Numbered from the stretch's first letter, positions 16,764-26,949 are shown. The stretch: DNA of 64,000 nt from Aquariibacter albus (GCF_014145335.1 NZ_JACIVI010000002.1:298741-362740); one strand, 5' to 3'. The notes: a model not told the origin generated them from the letters alone. Numbers and translations: made by a program.

Positions 16764-18026
16764 ATGAGCACCAACCCTCCCGTGGACGGCCCGCTGCCCG
16801 GGCTTTCGCTCGGCCTGCTGACCCTGGTCAGCGACAGCGAGGCCTCGACCCGCTGGCTGCGCGAGGCCCTGGGTGCCGCCGGCAGCCTGCGGGTCTGTGG
16901 CGTCGAGCCCGATCGACTGGCAGAGCGCCTGGGCACCGAGCGTGGCAGCCTGGTCGTGATCGACTTCAGCGAGCCGCAGCGCGTGCCGGCGGCCGAACTG
17001 GCCCAGCGGGCCGCACTGGCCCTGCCGCAGTCCGCGATCGTCGCCCTGGGCCGTGCGGCCGACGCTGCCGCCGCCCTGGCGGCGCTGCGCGCGGGTGTGC
17101 GCGAGTTCATCGACACCGAGGCCCCGCCGGCCGATGCCCTGGCCGTGCTGGCCCGCCTGGTCCAGGCGCCGGCCGCGCCCCGGGTCATCCAGGGCACGGT
17201 GGTGTCGCTGGTCGGGGCCCGGCCCGGGGTCGGCACCAGCACCCTGGCCGCGCACCTGGCCGTCATGCTGCAGGAGCATCTGAAGCGCGAGCAGCGCGGC
17301 GCGGCCCTGCTGGACCTGGGCATTCCGGTTGGCGACAGCCAGGTGCTGCTCGAGACCCGCGGCAGCTTCAGCTTCGCCGAAGCCGCGCGCAGCCAGCACC
17401 GCATCGACGCCACCTTCGTGCAGTCGGCCCTGCCGCGCCATGCGAGCGGCCTGGCCGTGCTCTCGCTGCCGGCCAATGTGGCCGAGCTGCGTGAGCTCTC
17501 GCATGCCTCGGCGGTGTCGGTCACGCAACGCCTGCGGTCCTTCGTCGACCTGCAGCTGATCGACCTGGGCGGTTTCGCCAACCAGGAGTTCATCGCCCAG
17601 GTCGCGGCCATCAGCGACCACTGCCTGATGGTCTGCGACCAGGGCGCGCCCTCGGTCATCTCGGCCCTGGAGCTCACCCGCACCCTGCGTGCGCGCGGCC
17701 TGCGCCCCCAGCTGGTGGTGACCAAGGCCGACGACAGCGTCGATCCCTCGCCGGCTCAGATCGCCGAGCGGCTGGAGCTGCCGCTGCTGATGGCCCTGCC
17801 CAACCGCTCGACGGCGCTGCTGCAGGCCATGAACACGGGCCGTCTGCTGAGCCAGGTTGCCCCGGGCGACCCCTATGTCAAGCTGGTCCGGCAGTTGCTC
17901 GCACGCCTGCTGCCCGAGGGCGAAGCTGCGGTGCCGGCCGCGTCGGCCCCGGGGTCCGGCCCGGCGGCCGGCCTGCGCCAGTGGATCGGCAGCCTCCGCA
18001 AGGGCGGCGGCCGCAGCGGGGCCTGA
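16764..18026 (+). CDS. cpaE: Pilus assembly ATPase-like protein CpaE/TadZ
   Basis: Cytoplasmic ParA/MinD-superfamily protein, 420 residues, thought to localise the Tad machine at the pole. A receiver-like N-terminal domain (about 15-130) lacks a clear phosphoacceptor pattern. The ATPase domain has a deviant Walker A in GARPGVGTSTLAAHLAV: the P-loop lysine is replaced (GVGTS instead of GKGGVGKT/S). That matches the atypical TadZ proteins, in which catalysis is weak or absent. Start ATG 16764 is 14 nt after the secretin stop. Confidence 0.88.
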   Translation: MSTNPPVDGPLPGLSLGLLTLVSDSEASTRWLREALGAAGSLRVCGVEPDRLAERLGTERGSLVVIDFSEPQRVPAAELAQRAALALPQSAIVALGRAADAAAALAALRAGVREFIDTEAPPADALAVLARLVQAPAAPRVIQGTVVSLVGARPGVGTSTLAAHLAVMLQEHLKREQRGAALLDLGIPVGDSQVLLETRGSFSFAEAARSQHRIDATFVQSALPRHASGLAVLSLPANVAELRELSHASAVSVTQRLRSFVDLQLIDLGGFANQEFIAQVAAISDHCLMVCDQGAPSVISALELTRTLRARGLRPQLVVTKADDSVDPSPAQIAERLELPLLMALPNRSTALLQAMNTGRLLSQVAPGDPYVKLVRQLLARLLPEGEAAVPAASAPGSGPAAGLRQWIGSLRKGGGRSGA

Positions 18027-18037
18027 GGAACGCCAAG

Positions 18038-19337
<1,300 letters not shown>

Positions 19338-19354
<17 letters not shown>

Positions 19355-20303
19355 CCAGGTCCTTGTCCTCCTCGCCGCCGCCTTGCTGCTGCTGGCCCTC
19401 GGCCTGGGGCTGTGGGCCACCCACCGCCAGCGCGGCGAATCGCGCCGTGCCGCGCAGTTTCTCGATGCGCGGCTTGCGGCGGTCCGCCAGGCCGCCAGCG
19501 AGCCCGCAGCGTCGCCTGGCGAGCCCCCGCCGACCGGCGGCCCGCGCCGCGTGTCGCTCAGCGCGCGGGGCGGCAACCCCTGGTCGCGCATGCTGCATCG
19601 CGCCGGCCTGCGGCCGGGCCCGGCCGCCAGTCTCATGGTGCTCCTGCCGCCGCTGGGCCTGGGCCTGCTGGTCGGTCTGCAATCCACCCCCGCGGTCGGC
19701 CTGCTCGGCCTGGCCCTCGGCGCAGCCCTCGCCGCCCTGGTGCTGGGCCTGCGCATGCAGCGCCAGCACCAGGACATGACCCATGCCCTGCCGCCCTTCA
19801 TCGACACCATGGTGCGGCTGCTGGCCGTGGGCCAGAGCATCCCGGCGGCCTTTCTGGCCGCGGTCGGCACGACGCGCGGCCCGCTGCGGGCCTGCCTGGA
19901 TGCGGTCGCCCAGCGCGTGCGTGCCGGGGCCGACCTGGACCGCGCGCTCGAGCAGGCCGGCGAGGTCTATGGCTTCGCCCCGCTGATGCTGTTCGGCGCC
20001 GTGGTGAGGATGAGCATCCAGTACGGCGGGCGGGTCGACCAGGTGCTGGAGCGCGTGGCCGTCTTCATGCGCGACCGCGAGCAGGCGCAGCAGGAGCTGG
20101 TGGCCCTGTCCGCCGAGACCCGCCTGTCCGCCTGGATCCTTGCCCTGCTGCCGGCGGCGGTCGGCCTGAGCATCCTGTTCTTCAACGCGGCCTACCTGTC
20201 GGGCATGTGGGTGGATCCGACCGGCCAGACCTTGCTGATGGCCGCCTTCGGCCTGCAGCTCTTCGGCAGCTTCCTGATGTACCGCCTGGCCCGGCTGCGC
20301 TGA
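19338..20303 (+). CDS. tadB: Tad inner-membrane platform protein TadB
   Basis: Type II secretion F-domain protein, 321 residues. It has a first helix (about 5-28), a low-complexity cytoplasmic stretch, two central helices (about 95-145), the T2SSF domain with PPFIDTMVRLLAVGQSIPAA, and a C-terminal helix pair. With TadC it forms the inner-membrane platform on which TadA acts. The start at 19338 lies inside the last codons of tadA, indicating coupled translation. Confidence 0.9.
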
Positions 20304-20304
20304 C

Positions 20305-21276
20305 ATGACTCCGAACCTCAGCCCCCTTCCCCTCGTGCTGCTGGCGGCGGCCCTTGCGCTGGTGCTGGCCGTGCTGCTGCTGGGGCTCGCCGTGCTGCAG
20401 CGCCGCCGTGCGCGCCAGCGCAGCCAGGAGCATCTGGAGCGGGCCGTCGCCTTGCGCCGCCAGGAGGCCAGCGACCTGCTCGACGACACCGACTTGTCCA
20501 CCCTCGGGGCGCCGCCGCCCCAGCTGGCCTTCCTGCAGCCGCTCTTCACCCTGCTCGACCAGAGCCTCGGCCGCGCATTGGTTGCCCAGGAGGACCGCAC
20601 CCTGCTCGATCAGGCGGGCTTCCATGCCCGTCACCACCGTGGCCTCTACCTGATCGCACGGCTGCTGACCCTGGGCCTTGCGACCCTCGGGGCGATGGTG
20701 CTGCTGCCGCAGCCCGAGGCCGCGATGCGCGTCCTGCTGCTGTGGCTGAGCGGTCTGGTGCTCGGGCTGATGCTGCCGAAGATCGTGCTGCGCGGCCTCG
20801 CGGCGCGCCGGCTGCAGCGGGCCCACGAGGAAACGCCGCTGCTGATCGATCTGCTCAAGCTGCTGCAGGGGACCGGCATCAGCCTGGACCAGACCCTGCA
20901 GATCATCGCCAGCGACTTCCGCCAGGTCCTGCCGGTGCTCGGGGCCGAGCTCGAGGCCGCCAACCGCCAGTTCGCCGCCGGCCGCAACCGCAACGACACG
21001 CTGCGCCGCCTGGCCCGCGTCTACCAGAGCGAGGACCTGGCCAATCTCGTGACCTTGCTCGGCCAGATCGATCGCCATGGCGGGGCGGTGCAGGAGCCGC
21101 TGCGCCAGTTCGGCGAGCGCATCCGCGAGAAGCGCCGCGCCGCGCTGCGCGAACACGTCGGCCGCCTCAACGTGAAGATGACGGGCGTGATGGTCGTGAC
21201 CCTGCTGCCGGCCCTGCTGATCGTCGTCGCCGGCCCGGGCTTCCTGGCCATCGTGCGTTCCCTGACCCGGATCTGA
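20305..21276 (+). CDS. tadC: Tad inner-membrane platform protein TadC
   Basis: Second T2SSF-domain platform protein, 323 residues. An N-terminal helix (LVLLAAALALVLAVLLLGLA) is followed by a central helix pair around 115-160. The F-domain contains TPLLIDLLKLLQGTGISLDQ and the helix LVTLLGQIDRHGGAV. The terminal helix is MTGVMVVTLLPALLIVVAGP. ATG 20305 is 1 nt after the tadB stop. Confidence 0.9.
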   Translation: MTPNLSPLPLVLLAAALALVLAVLLLGLAVLQRRRARQRSQEHLERAVALRRQEASDLLDDTDLSTLGAPPPQLAFLQPLFTLLDQSLGRALVAQEDRTLLDQAGFHARHHRGLYLIARLLTLGLATLGAMVLLPQPEAAMRVLLLWLSGLVLGLMLPKIVLRGLAARRLQRAHEETPLLIDLLKLLQGTGISLDQTLQIIASDFRQVLPVLGAELEAANRQFAAGRNRNDTLRRLARVYQSEDLANLVTLLGQIDRHGGAVQEPLRQFGERIREKRRAALREHVGRLNVKMTGVMVVTLLPALLIVVAGPGFLAIVRSLTRI

Positions 21277-21279
21277 GCC

Positions 21280-22116
21280 TTGCATCCCCCCCTTGCCTTT
21301 CCCCTGTCGCGGCGCCTGCTGGCCGGCCTGCTGCTGGCCGCCGCGCCGGTGCTGGCGGCGCCCGGCATCGGCCCCGGCACGGGGCGCAGCGACGGGGCCG
21401 AGCCCGGCGTGGACCGTCCGGCCACCGACCCGCGCAGCGCCTACCTGGCCGTGCTCGGCGAGCTGCGCGCCACCGGCCAGCACTACGCGGTGCTGGCGCA
21501 TCTGCAGAGCTTCGAGGCCGAGTTCGGCGAGAGCCCCGACACCCTGATGCTGCGCGCCGACGCCCTGCGCGCGACGGGCCAGGGCGAGGCGGCCGGCCGG
21601 GTCTACACCCGCCTGCTGACCACGCCGCGTGCCGCGGCCGGACACCACGGCCTGGGCCTGCTGGCTGGCGCGCGCGGCGACATGACGCAGGCGGCCACCC
21701 TGCTGGGCCGGGCGGTCGCGCTGGAGCCGACCAATCCCGTGCTGCAAAGCGATCTCGGCTATGCGCTGATCGCCGGGCAGCGCCTGGGCGAGGCCCGCGG
21801 GCCCATCTTCACCGCCGCCCAGCTGGCGCCCAACGATCCGCGCATCCTGGCCAATCTCGCGCTGTACCACGCCAGCGTCGGAGACCGCACGGCCGCCGAA
21901 TCCGTGCTGGCCCGGCCCGGCATCAGCGAGGCCTCGCGCCAGATCATCCGCGGCATGCTGGCTCCGCCGGCCGCACCCGCCCCGCGCAGTCCCGAGCCGC
22001 CGAGCGCCGAAGCCCTGAACCTGCAGTTCGACTACCGGCTGCCGCAGCCTCGCAAGCCGGTGGCGGCCACGCCGCCTTCCTCTGCCACCGTCCCGCCGCC
22101 TGGAGCCTCCCGATGA
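21280..22116 (+). CDS. tadD: TPR lipoprotein-like assembly factor TadD
   Basis: Periplasmic tetratricopeptide-repeat protein, 278 residues. The TTG start at 21280 is the only start in range and is followed by a good signal peptide (RRLLAGLLLAAAPVLAAP). No cysteine follows, so it is probably not a lipoprotein here, unlike some TadD proteins. Three or four TPR units span about residues 70-210, for example DLGYALIAGQRLGEARGP. In other species TadD is needed for secretin stability. Its stop overlaps the next start as ATGA. Confidence 0.8.
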   Translation: MHPPLAFPLSRRLLAGLLLAAAPVLAAPGIGPGTGRSDGAEPGVDRPATDPRSAYLAVLGELRATGQHYAVLAHLQSFEAEFGESPDTLMLRADALRATGQGEAAGRVYTRLLTTPRAAAGHHGLGLLAGARGDMTQAATLLGRAVALEPTNPVLQSDLGYALIAGQRLGEARGPIFTAAQLAPNDPRILANLALYHASVGDRTAAESVLARPGISEASRQIIRGMLAPPAAPAPRSPEPPSAEALNLQFDYRLPQPRKPVAATPPSSATVPPPGASR

Positions 22117-22463
22117 GCGCCCGAATCTCCCGTCCGTCCGCCCTGTTCCTCCGGCTGCCTGCAGCCCTGCTGCTCGGCCTGGTGGCCGCGTCCGCGCCGC
22201 ATGCGCAGGACGCAGCCGCCGAGTCGGCCGTCGGCAGCAGCACCCGCGCTTGGCTGGAGCTGCAACGCAGCAATGCGCAGGCCGGCCGCAGCCATCCGGT
22301 GCCCGGCGAGGTGGCCGCGGCCATCTGGCAGCGGCATGTCGACAGCTTCCGCCTCTCGGCCAGCGTGGCCGGCTCGCCGCCGCCGAGCGCCGTCACCGGC
22401 GGCTCGGGTCGGTCCGGCAATGCCGCACGCGGCGAGACGTCCGGCAGCAGCGGGACCCGCTGA
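22113..22463 (+). CDS. DUF3613-like small exported protein of the Tad locus
   Basis: A 116-residue protein with a signal peptide (ALFLRLPAALLLGLVAASAPHAQ). A short conserved-looking core, STRAWLELQRSNAQAG then VPGEVAAAIWQRHVDSF, resembles DUF3613 proteins that I recall from betaproteobacterial Tad loci. The C-terminus is Gly/Ser-rich and probably disordered. The ATGA overlap with tadD and 1-nt spacing to tadG place it firmly in the operon. No function is known. Confidence 0.7.
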   Translation: MSARISRPSALFLRLPAALLLGLVAASAPHAQDAAAESAVGSSTRAWLELQRSNAQAGRSHPVPGEVAAAIWQRHVDSFRLSASVAGSPPPSAVTGGSGRSGNAARGETSGSSGTR

Positions 22464-22464
22464 C

Positions 22465-24135
22465 ATGCCCCGCCCGGCCCTTCGACCCCGGCCGCGCCAG
22501 CGCGGTGCGGCCATGCTGATCGGCGTGGCCGCGCTCGGCCTGGCGATGGCGGCCCTGATGGTGCTGGACGTCGCCCATGTCTTCTCCCAGCGCCGCATCC
22601 TGCAGAAGGCGGCCGACGCCGCCGCACTGGCGGCGACCCAGTTCGTCGAGCCGACCTGCGCGACGGCCACGCCCACCGCCCGCTCGGTGGCCCAGCAGAA
22701 CGGCCTGCCGAGCAGTGGTGCCACGACCACCGCGACCTGCGGCCGCTGGGACCCGCAGGCCGTGGCCGCACCGACCTACTTCAGCGCCGGTGCCGCGCCC
22801 TTCAACGCGGTGCGGGTGCGCTTGTCGCGTCCCGTGCCGTATTTCTTCGGACTGCTCGGCGGCAGCGCCGGCCGCACGGTGACCGCCGAAGCCACGGCGG
22901 CCATCACGCCGGTGACGACGCTGTCGATCGGTTCCGGCGTTGCGGCCCTGACGGACGCCAGCCCGCTGAACGCGCTGCTGTCGGGCCTCTTGCGCAGCAG
23001 CGTGAACCTCAGCCTGGCCAGCTACCAGGGCCTGGCCAGTGCGCGGGTGCGGCTGCTGGACCTGGTGCGGGCCGACCCGATCCGCCTGGGCACCGTCGAC
23101 GAACTGCTCGCCAGCAACGTCACCCTGGGCAATCTGCTGCTGGCCTCGGCCAATGCCCTGGGGCCCAGCCAGGCCCTGGCCGTCAATGTGCTGAACAGCC
23201 TGGCCCTGCAGGCCCAGACACTGAACGTGCCGGTGGCGCAGCTGCTCAATGTGAGTGCACCGACCGATGCCGCCGCGGCCGAGGCGCGCATCAATGTGCT
23301 GGAGCTGCTGACCGTCGGCGCGCAGGTGGCCAACCGCAACAACTTCATCGCGCTGAACACCGGCCTGAACCTCGGTCCGCTGGCCAGCCTGAGCCTCGGC
23401 CTGCGCATCATCGAGCCGCCGCAGATCGCGGTGGGCGGGGTCGGCACCAGCGCCAAGACCGCGCAGACGCGGCTGCGCCTGAATCTCTCGCTGCTGAACC
23501 TGAACCTCGGCGTGGCCAGCACCGTGATCCAGCTGCCGCTGGCCCTGGAGGTGGCGCCGGCCCGGGCCACGGTGTCAGCCCTGCAGTGCGGCCGGACCTT
23601 TGCCGAGTCGCGGGTCCAGCTGGCCGCGCAGACGGGCCTGGCCAGCGTCTGTCTGAGCCGGACGGCCGCCGGGACGCTGAACTCGCCCGAGACCTGCGCC
23701 AGTAACGCCCAGCCGGCCACCCTCGCCAACATCAATGTGCTGGGCCTGGTCAATGTCGGACTGCTGGGCTACATCAACCTGCAGGCCATCAATCCCAGTG
23801 CGACGCCGCTGAGCTATGGCAGCGGCGCGGCCCAGCCGGTGACCGACGGCAGCTACCGCATCGGCACTTCGCTCGGCGGGGCGCTGGCCCATGCGCTGCG
23901 GCCCGGATCCCTGCAGCTGAGCCTCGACACCTCCGGTGTCCTGGGGCTCGTGGCCATCATCGTCAACCCGCTGCTTTCGACCCTGATCCCCCTGGTCGAA
24001 GGGCTGCTCAGCACCACCCTGGCGGCCATCACGCCGTTGCTCGACGGTGTCCTGGCCCTGCTGGGTCTCGACATCGGCTATGCCGACGTGAACCAGATCC
24101 GCCTGCAGTGCAACCAGGCCGAACTGGTCTACTGA
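22465..24135 (+). CDS. tadG: TadG-like pilus assembly protein
   Basis: Last gene of the Tad operon, 556 residues. The N-terminal TadG helix is preceded by the typical RQRGAAMLIGVAALGLAMAA and followed by RILQKAADAAALAATQ. The long extracytoplasmic part is rich in Leu, Asn and Ala, with recurrent short beta/helix units such as LNLSLLNLNLGVAS and scattered cysteines. TadG is usually seen as a pseudopilin-like or adhesin-like component; its exact role is unresolved. It has no von Willebrand A domain, unlike some TadG proteins. A strong inverted repeat lies downstream. Confidence 0.82.
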   Translation: MPRPALRPRPRQRGAAMLIGVAALGLAMAALMVLDVAHVFSQRRILQKAADAAALAATQFVEPTCATATPTARSVAQQNGLPSSGATTTATCGRWDPQAVAAPTYFSAGAAPFNAVRVRLSRPVPYFFGLLGGSAGRTVTAEATAAITPVTTLSIGSGVAALTDASPLNALLSGLLRSSVNLSLASYQGLASARVRLLDLVRADPIRLGTVDELLASNVTLGNLLLASANALGPSQALAVNVLNSLALQAQTLNVPVAQLLNVSAPTDAAAAEARINVLELLTVGAQVANRNNFIALNTGLNLGPLASLSLGLRIIEPPQIAVGGVGTSAKTAQTRLRLNLSLLNLNLGVASTVIQLPLALEVAPARATVSALQCGRTFAESRVQLAAQTGLASVCLSRTAAGTLNSPETCASNAQPATLANINVLGLVNVGLLGYINLQAINPSATPLSYGSGAAQPVTDGSYRIGTSLGGALAHALRPGSLQLSLDTSGVLGLVAIIVNPLLSTLIPLVEGLLSTTLAAITPLLDGVLALLGLDIGYADVNQIRLQCNQAELVY

Positions 24136-24217
24136 GCCTGCGAAGCCCGCGCGGCCTCAGCCGCGCGCGAAGGGCGCGATGCCGATCCAGTCGGCATGGC
24201 GCCGGAAGGCGAACAGC

Positions 24218-24276
24218 GCCCAGGGCGCCTGTTGCCGGCGCCACCGTCGGCAGCGTCGGCAACAGGCGCCCTGGGC
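24218..24276. terminator. 20-bp perfect inverted repeat between tadG and the VanZ-like gene
   Basis: Arms 24218-24237 and 24257-24276 are exact reverse complements (GCCCAGGGCGCCTGTTGCCG in the left arm), separated by 19 nt. Position between two convergent genes suggests a bidirectional transcription stop. There is no U-run, so it could instead be Rho-assisted or a relic of a small repeat element. Confidence 0.55.
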
Positions 24277-24312
24277 TGCGGACGAGGCTGGCGGGGGGCG
24301 ACAGTCGCCGGC

Positions 24313-25410
24313 TCAGCGCCGCAGGGCGGCCAGGCGTCCGATCAGGCCGATCAGCGCGGCCCCCGGCCACAGCCAGCCCACCCACTGCGAGATGCCGTGA
24401 AAGCGGATGAAGCGCCCCTGCTCCCAGCCTTGCAGGCTGGCTTCCAGGTAGGGGTCGGCGGGCGCCAGATTGGCCAGCAGCAGGCCGGCCGCCAGCAGTG
24501 GCAGGCCGAGCTGCGCGACCCGCCGTGCCGGCAGGGGCACGAGCAGCAGGGCCAGTCCGGCCGTCAAGGCCAGGGCGGGGCCCACCGGATCCGTCCACCA
24601 GGCCAGGGCATGTTCGGGACCGAAGTTCAGCGCGGTCGACAGCGTCGTCGCGCCCAGCGCGATCCCCAGCGCGCCCGCCAGCAGCAGGGCGCGGCGCAGG
24701 CCGGGTGCGGTGATGGAGGCGGCGACCAGGCAAGGCGCCAGCGCACCCAGGCCGATCGCCAGCAGCTCGCCCAGCGGTCCCAGGCCGGGCAGCGCGCCCG
24801 GCCAGCGCTCGGCGGCGGGTGCCCAGCGGGTGTCGGCCAGGGCCTCCGAGGCCAGGGCCAGCAGGCGCGGCAGCACCTGGCCCGGCGCGAAGGGCAGGGC
24901 CGGCGGGTAGAGCAGGCCCAGCGGCCACAGCCACAGCAGGGCGAGGCCGAAGTCCGCACCGGGCAGAAACCATCGCCGACGCACGCTGGACCAGCGGCCC
25001 AGCGCCCCCAGCGCATGCAGCGACAGCGTGAAGATCGCCCCCAGCCCGGCACCGGCCGTGTTGCAGAGCCAGTCCAGCCGCGAGGGCACCCGCACGGGCA
25101 GGAGGTGCTGGGCCGACTCCAGGCCCTGGCTGAGCAGGGCGCCGGCCAGCACGGACCGCAGCAGCGCCCCTCCGCGGCCTTGCCCGCCGCGCAGCTGCGC
25201 GGTGGTCAGGAAGGCGCCGAGCGGTGCATAGCCCAGCACGTTGACCAGGGTGTCGAAGCCCGTCTGGTAGTGCGGCCAGGGCAGCTCGCCCAGCTGCAGC
25301 CAGCCTTCCCGCGGACTGGTCCAGCCACTGAAGGGGTGCAGGCTGGCGTAGACGATCAGGCCGGCGCAGACGGCGGCCAGGGTCCAGGCCGAGCTGCGCT
25401 CCACCGCCAT
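24313..25410 (-). CDS. VanZ-like membrane protein
   Basis: Polytopic inner-membrane protein of 365 residues. The N-terminal third is VanZ-like: SLHPFSGWTSPREGW, FDTLVNVLGYAPLGAFL, then QGLESAQHLLPVRVPSRLDW, the conserved E-x-x-Q...R-x-D-x-x-x-N pattern. A C-terminal multi-helix extension follows. VanZ confers teicoplanin resistance in enterococci, but chromosomal homologues in Gram-negatives have no known role. I chose ATG 25410 (MAVERSSAW) because the upstream frame is Ser/Cys-rich shadow sequence of hemJ. It starts 10 nt after the hemJ stop. In the same frame after its stop there is a further 51-codon open stretch (24157-24312). Confidence 0.8.
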   Translation of the reverse strand: MAVERSSAWTLAAVCAGLIVYASLHPFSGWTSPREGWLQLGELPWPHYQTGFDTLVNVLGYAPLGAFLTTAQLRGGQGRGGALLRSVLAGALLSQGLESAQHLLPVRVPSRLDWLCNTAGAGLGAIFTLSLHALGALGRWSSVRRRWFLPGADFGLALLWLWPLGLLYPPALPFAPGQVLPRLLALASEALADTRWAPAAERWPGALPGLGPLGELLAIGLGALAPCLVAASITAPGLRRALLLAGALGIALGATTLSTALNFGPEHALAWWTDPVGPALALTAGLALLLVPLPARRVAQLGLPLLAAGLLLANLAPADPYLEASLQGWEQGRFIRFHGISQWVGWLWPGAALIGLIGRLAALRR

Positions 25411-25420
25411 CGCCTGCCGC

Positions 25421-25849
25421 TCAGAAGGGCTTGACGACGACCAGCACCACCGCCGCGATGAAGAGCAGCACCGAGACCTCGTTGAAGACCCGGAACCAGC
25501 GGTGGCTGCGTCGGTTGGCGAAGCCCTCGAAGTCGCGCAGCAGGCGCTTGCAGACGTGGTGGTAGCCGATGATGCCGACGACCAGCAGCAGCTTGGCATG
25601 CAGCCAGCCATTGCCCGGGCCGCGGCCGATGCCGAAGTGCAGCCACAGCAGCATGCCGAGCACCAGGGCCGGGATCATCAGCAGCCCCGCGAAGCGGTGC
25701 AGCTTGCGCGCCATCAGCAGCAGGCGCTCGCGCTCGGCATGGCTGTCGGCCGGCACCATCGCCAGGTTGACGAAGATGCGCGGCAGGTAGAAGAGGCCCG
25801 CAAACCAGCTGGCCACGAAGACGATGTGAAAGGCTTTGACCCAGAGCAT
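25421..25849 (-). CDS. hemJ: Protoporphyrinogen IX oxidase HemJ
   Basis: Inner-membrane enzyme for the penultimate step of heme synthesis, 142 residues. Four helices are evident. MLWVKAFHIVFVASWFAGL carries the conserved His near residue 8 and the RIFVN turn. WLHAKLLLVVGIIGYHH contains the His and Lys typical of HemJ, and the protein ends in a short tail. It belongs to the CopD/TIGR00701-type family. hemB, an earlier step of the same pathway, lies about 1.2 kb away on the other strand. A CATAAT hexamer sits 6 nt before the ATG, so the mRNA may be leaderless. Confidence 0.88.
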   Translation of the reverse strand: MLWVKAFHIVFVASWFAGLFYLPRIFVNLAMVPADSHAERERLLLMARKLHRFAGLLMIPALVLGMLLWLHFGIGRGPGNGWLHAKLLLVVGIIGYHHVCKRLLRDFEGFANRRSHRWFRVFNEVSVLLFIAAVVLVVVKPF

Positions 25850-25855
25850 GGGCTC

Positions 25856-25861
25856 ATTATG
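25856..25861 (-). promoter_or_regulatory. Candidate -10 element for hemJ (leaderless)
   Basis: CATAAT, matching 5 of 6 consensus bases, is placed 6 nt before ATG 25849. There is no room for a Shine-Dalgarno sequence and no obvious -35. Confidence 0.45.
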
Positions 25862-25906
25862 CGAGCCGCCCCCGGCCGGCGCGGCCAGGCCGGGTATCCG
25901 CCGGGC

Positions 25907-26617
25907 TCAGCGCACGAAGAAGGACTGGCCTTGCGCGCCGCGCAGGATCATCGCGCCCGAGTCCGGCGAGGCCAGCATCGTGCCGGCGTCGCCCTGCAGC
26001 TCGACGCCGCGCGAGGTCGTGCGCCAGTGGCCGCCGCGGCCCAGGCCGGCGATCGGCTCGCCGCCGATGCCGAAGCTGCCGTCGCGTGCCAGCACCAGTT
26101 CGCCTGGCGTGCCGTTGGCGCCGCGGTAGAGGCCGATCACCGTCTCCGGATCGGCGGCCGGCTTGGCCGACGCGCCGGCCCGCTGCCAGAGGTAGCTGCC
26201 CGAGAGGATGCCCGCGCCCACCGCCACCAGCGGGTGCGCCGAGGCGGCCACCAGCAGGTTGTTCACCGAGGCCCCGCCCCAGAAGGCCGAGCTGGTCTGG
26301 TTGAAGCGCTGCTTCTTGTCGTCGGGCAGGGTGTCGGCGTACTGGATCAGGCCCAGCTTGAAGCCGATCAATGCGAGCAGGCCGATCGGCGTGGGGGTGA
26401 CCAGCGGGTTGGTCTCGACCCCGCCCGCGCTGACGGCCAGGTGGGTGCTGAGGCTGTCGAGCACGGCGGCCTGGCGCGTGCTCAGGCCCGGCAGGGTCGT
26501 GCCGCCCGACGGGGCGGATTCCGGGGCGGGGGCGTCTTCGGCCCGCGCGGCCCCGCCGCACAGGCCCACAGTGAGGGCCAGCAGCAAGGGGCGCAGGAGG
26601 GGGAGGAGGGGGCGCAT
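25907..26617 (-). CDS. Exported protein of unknown function
   Basis: I do not recognise this protein. From ATG 26617 it has 236 residues with a clear signal peptide (LLRPLLLALTVGLCGGAARA). Then come a Pro/Ala-rich linker and a helix with LDSLSTHLAVSAGG-ETNPL. That pattern loosely recalls DUF5658-type membrane proteins (D-x-x-T...G-x-x-E-x-NPL), but this is weak. A hydrophobic stretch (IGLLALIGFKLGLIQYA) and a second one near residue 120 suggest membrane association. The last 70 residues look like a small beta domain (ELVLARDGSFGIGG, GHWRTTSRGVELQGD). An upstream in-frame ATG (26710) would bury the signal peptide and is unlikely. Confidence 0.6.
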   Translation of the reverse strand: MRPLLPLLRPLLLALTVGLCGGAARAEDAPAPESAPSGGTTLPGLSTRQAAVLDSLSTHLAVSAGGVETNPLVTPTPIGLLALIGFKLGLIQYADTLPDDKKQRFNQTSSAFWGGASVNNLLVAASAHPLVAVGAGILSGSYLWQRAGASAKPAADPETVIGLYRGANGTPGELVLARDGSFGIGGEPIAGLGRGGHWRTTSRGVELQGDAGTMLASPDSGAMILRGAQGQSFFVR

Positions 26618-26845
26618 GCGAGGGGTCCGGGCTGGGTGGAAGGACCCCGGCGAACCGGCCTGCAGCCTGTCGGGCATCGCGGCCTTCGTCGGAGGAACCA
26701 TGGCCTCCACGATAGGCAGCCGGCCTCGCGCGCACTCGCTTGAAAAGCGGCGCCTTCCCGGCCCGCTTCACCCCCGTGTCCAGCCCGTGTGCACAAGCGC
26801 ACAGGCTGAGGCCTCGCGCCCGCCGCGCGCGCATCACGCGGGCAG

Positions 26846-26871
26846 AAAAAAGCCCCGGCAGGGCCGGGGCT
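26846..26871 (-). terminator. Intrinsic terminator (minus strand)
   Basis: Perfect 9-bp stem AGCCCCGGC (26851-26859) with GCCGGGGCT (26863-26871), loop of 3. On the minus strand it is followed by a run of six T. It cannot serve hemB (opposite strand) and lies upstream of the exported-protein gene. It must therefore end a transcript starting between here and hemB. Confidence 0.8.
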
Positions 26872-26949
26872 GGAAAACCTGTTCGCTGTCACACGTTCAG
26901 GTTCCTGCTCAGGGAGGAAAGCAGGGGTGATCGCGCAAGCGCAAGCACC
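26846..26949 (-). ncRNA. Candidate Hfq-type small RNA with C-rich loop
   Basis: On the minus strand three hairpins follow one another. The first is CCTGCT/AGCAGG (26920-26925 with 26904-26909), whose ten-base loop reads TTCCTCCCTG, complementary to ribosome-binding sites. The second, AACCTG/CAGGTT (26898-26903 with 26876-26881), abuts it. The third is a perfect 9-bp terminator stem followed by six T. A TAAGAT at 26962-26957 could be the -10, giving a transcript of about 104 nt. C-rich anti-SD loops are known from sRNAs in Neisseria and alphaproteobacteria. No known family is recognised; expression is inferred. Confidence 0.4.

Noticed and set aside
20742-22112. Long frame fused in front of the DUF3613-like protein
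   Set aside because: It is a shadow of tadC and tadD; the real protein starts at the ATGA overlap at 22113 with a signal peptide.
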